A stretch of 5,341 bases of DNA from Spirochaetaceae bacterium (lineage in GTDB: Bacteria > Spirochaetota > Spirochaetia > Treponematales > Breznakiellaceae). How positions within the stretch are numbered: the stretch's first letter is position 1; the number at the start of each line of letters is the position of its first letter. The stretch lies in contig JAITAE010000149.1 of NCBI GenBank assembly GCA_031284295.1, positions 1 through 5,341 on the forward strand, given 5' to 3'. Below are positions 4,902 through 5,341 of the stretch, in pieces. Made by a program: the position numbers and the translations under genes. Under the pieces are notes generated by a model. It was not told where the DNA came from, made no database searches, and saw only the letters and a list, made by a program, of their open reading frames with translations.

Positions 4902-5341
4902 TTACTGCTTCAACCAGCCGGATTGTTCACCGCTAGCGCTGCTGTTGCAATCGGCGGTCCAATTGTAGGTGCCATAGTCGATTTGGACTTGCGGATTAGC
5001 CGGACTATTAGTAACAGGCAATAAAGTACCGCTGTTATCGTAGTAGTTGTTGACGGTACCATTCACGGTCTGAAGGATTATCTTGCCGAAGTAGTTAGCC
5101 ACCGTCTGCGCTGTAACCACTATGGAGGAGCCGTTCTCGCCTGTGATACTCACAGCCGGAGTCTGGCCTGGATCAGTAATTATCCACAATGCAGGCCAAG
5201 TTTCAGGGCTCGTGCTCGTATCAATTACCCCCGGAATATTGACGGTGAACACCCCGTTCTCTTTGATAAGCAATGGCAGGGTGATGCCGAAATTCTTCTT
5301 TACGGTGGCTTCGCCGTCCAGAACATATCCCGCCGCGTTCA
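4902..5341 (-). CDS. C-terminal end of an unidentified, probably exported protein (5' end outside window)
   Basis: The frame is open from the right window edge to TAA at 4902-4904, giving 145 residues. A TTG at 5271-5273 is an internal codon and not a convincing start, because the frame continues beyond it (GYVLDGEATVKKNFGITLPL and on). I do not recognise a family. Composition is rich in Thr, Ser, Asn, Val and Gly, with alternating hydrophobic stretches (FTVNIPGVID, SSIVVTAQTV, GKIILQTVNGTVNNYYD) that suggest beta-rich, Ig-like or repeat-type surface structure. It ends SASGEQSGWLKQ. There is one Cys and no transmembrane anchor or sorting signal at the C-terminus. An extracellular or outer-surface role is inferred from composition only. 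Two stem-loops follow the stop. Confidence 0.65.
   Translation of the reverse strand, partial: NAAGYVLDGEATVKKNFGITLPLLIKENGVFTVNIPGVIDTSTSPETWPALWIITDPGQTPAVSITGENGSSIVVTAQTVANYFGKIILQTVNGTVNNYYDNSGTLLPVTNSPANPQVQIDYGTYNWTADCNSSASGEQSGWLKQ

Noticed and set aside
4756..4968. 70-codon plus-strand frame across the transposase remnant and terminator
   Set aside because: It crosses the terminator hairpin and the 3' end of the opposite gene; the transposase similarity is in a different frame.

Overview
This window looks like a piece of a bacterial chromosome of intermediate GC content. A four-gene transport-and-metabolism operon on the minus strand is flanked by worn mobile-element material. Gene style (an IS630-type element, a BrnA-like antitoxin, a polar amino-acid ABC system with a non-lipoprotein binding protein, and a large Asn/Thr/Ser-rich exported-looking protein) would fit a spirochaete such as a termite-gut Treponema. 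That is an impression from protein style only; no rRNA or marker gene confirms it.

Layout. Positions 1-504 hold the catalytic end of an IS630-family (DD34E) transposase, cut by the left window edge. Its TAA stop is followed at once by a GTG that opens a small frame (505-759). This frame has a BrnA-type ribbon-helix-helix C-terminus and appears to have lost its own start to the IS end. Positions 760-896 carry no recognisable gene, only small dyads and a weak AT-rich hairpin beyond the end of the opposing operon.

The core (4471 down to 897, minus strand) reads: exported substrate-binding protein, inner-membrane permease, PLP-dependent cystathionine/methionine gamma-lyase-type enzyme, ABC ATPase. 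The lyase sits between permease and ATPase, and the last two genes overlap by 8 bp. The simplest reading is a transporter for a sulfur-containing amino acid (cystine, cystathionine or methionine-like) co-expressed with the enzyme that processes it. A sigma-70-like promoter (TTGACA, 17 bp, TATCGT) lies 5' of the binding-protein gene. Two dyads, one of them close to a LacI/CcpA-type operator, overlap or adjoin its -10. A 10-bp GC-rich hairpin in the binding protein-permease gap may set their relative expression.

Upstream of that promoter lies the frame-broken N-terminal remnant of an ISNCY-like transposase (4641-4831, plus strand). It runs into a GC-rich terminator hairpin. Beyond it, on the minus strand, is the C-terminal end of an unidentified, probably exported protein that continues past the right edge.

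No rRNA, tRNA, CRISPR array or clearly new defence system is visible. The most interesting points are the lyase embedded in the transporter operon, the IS/antitoxin junction and the promoter dyads.
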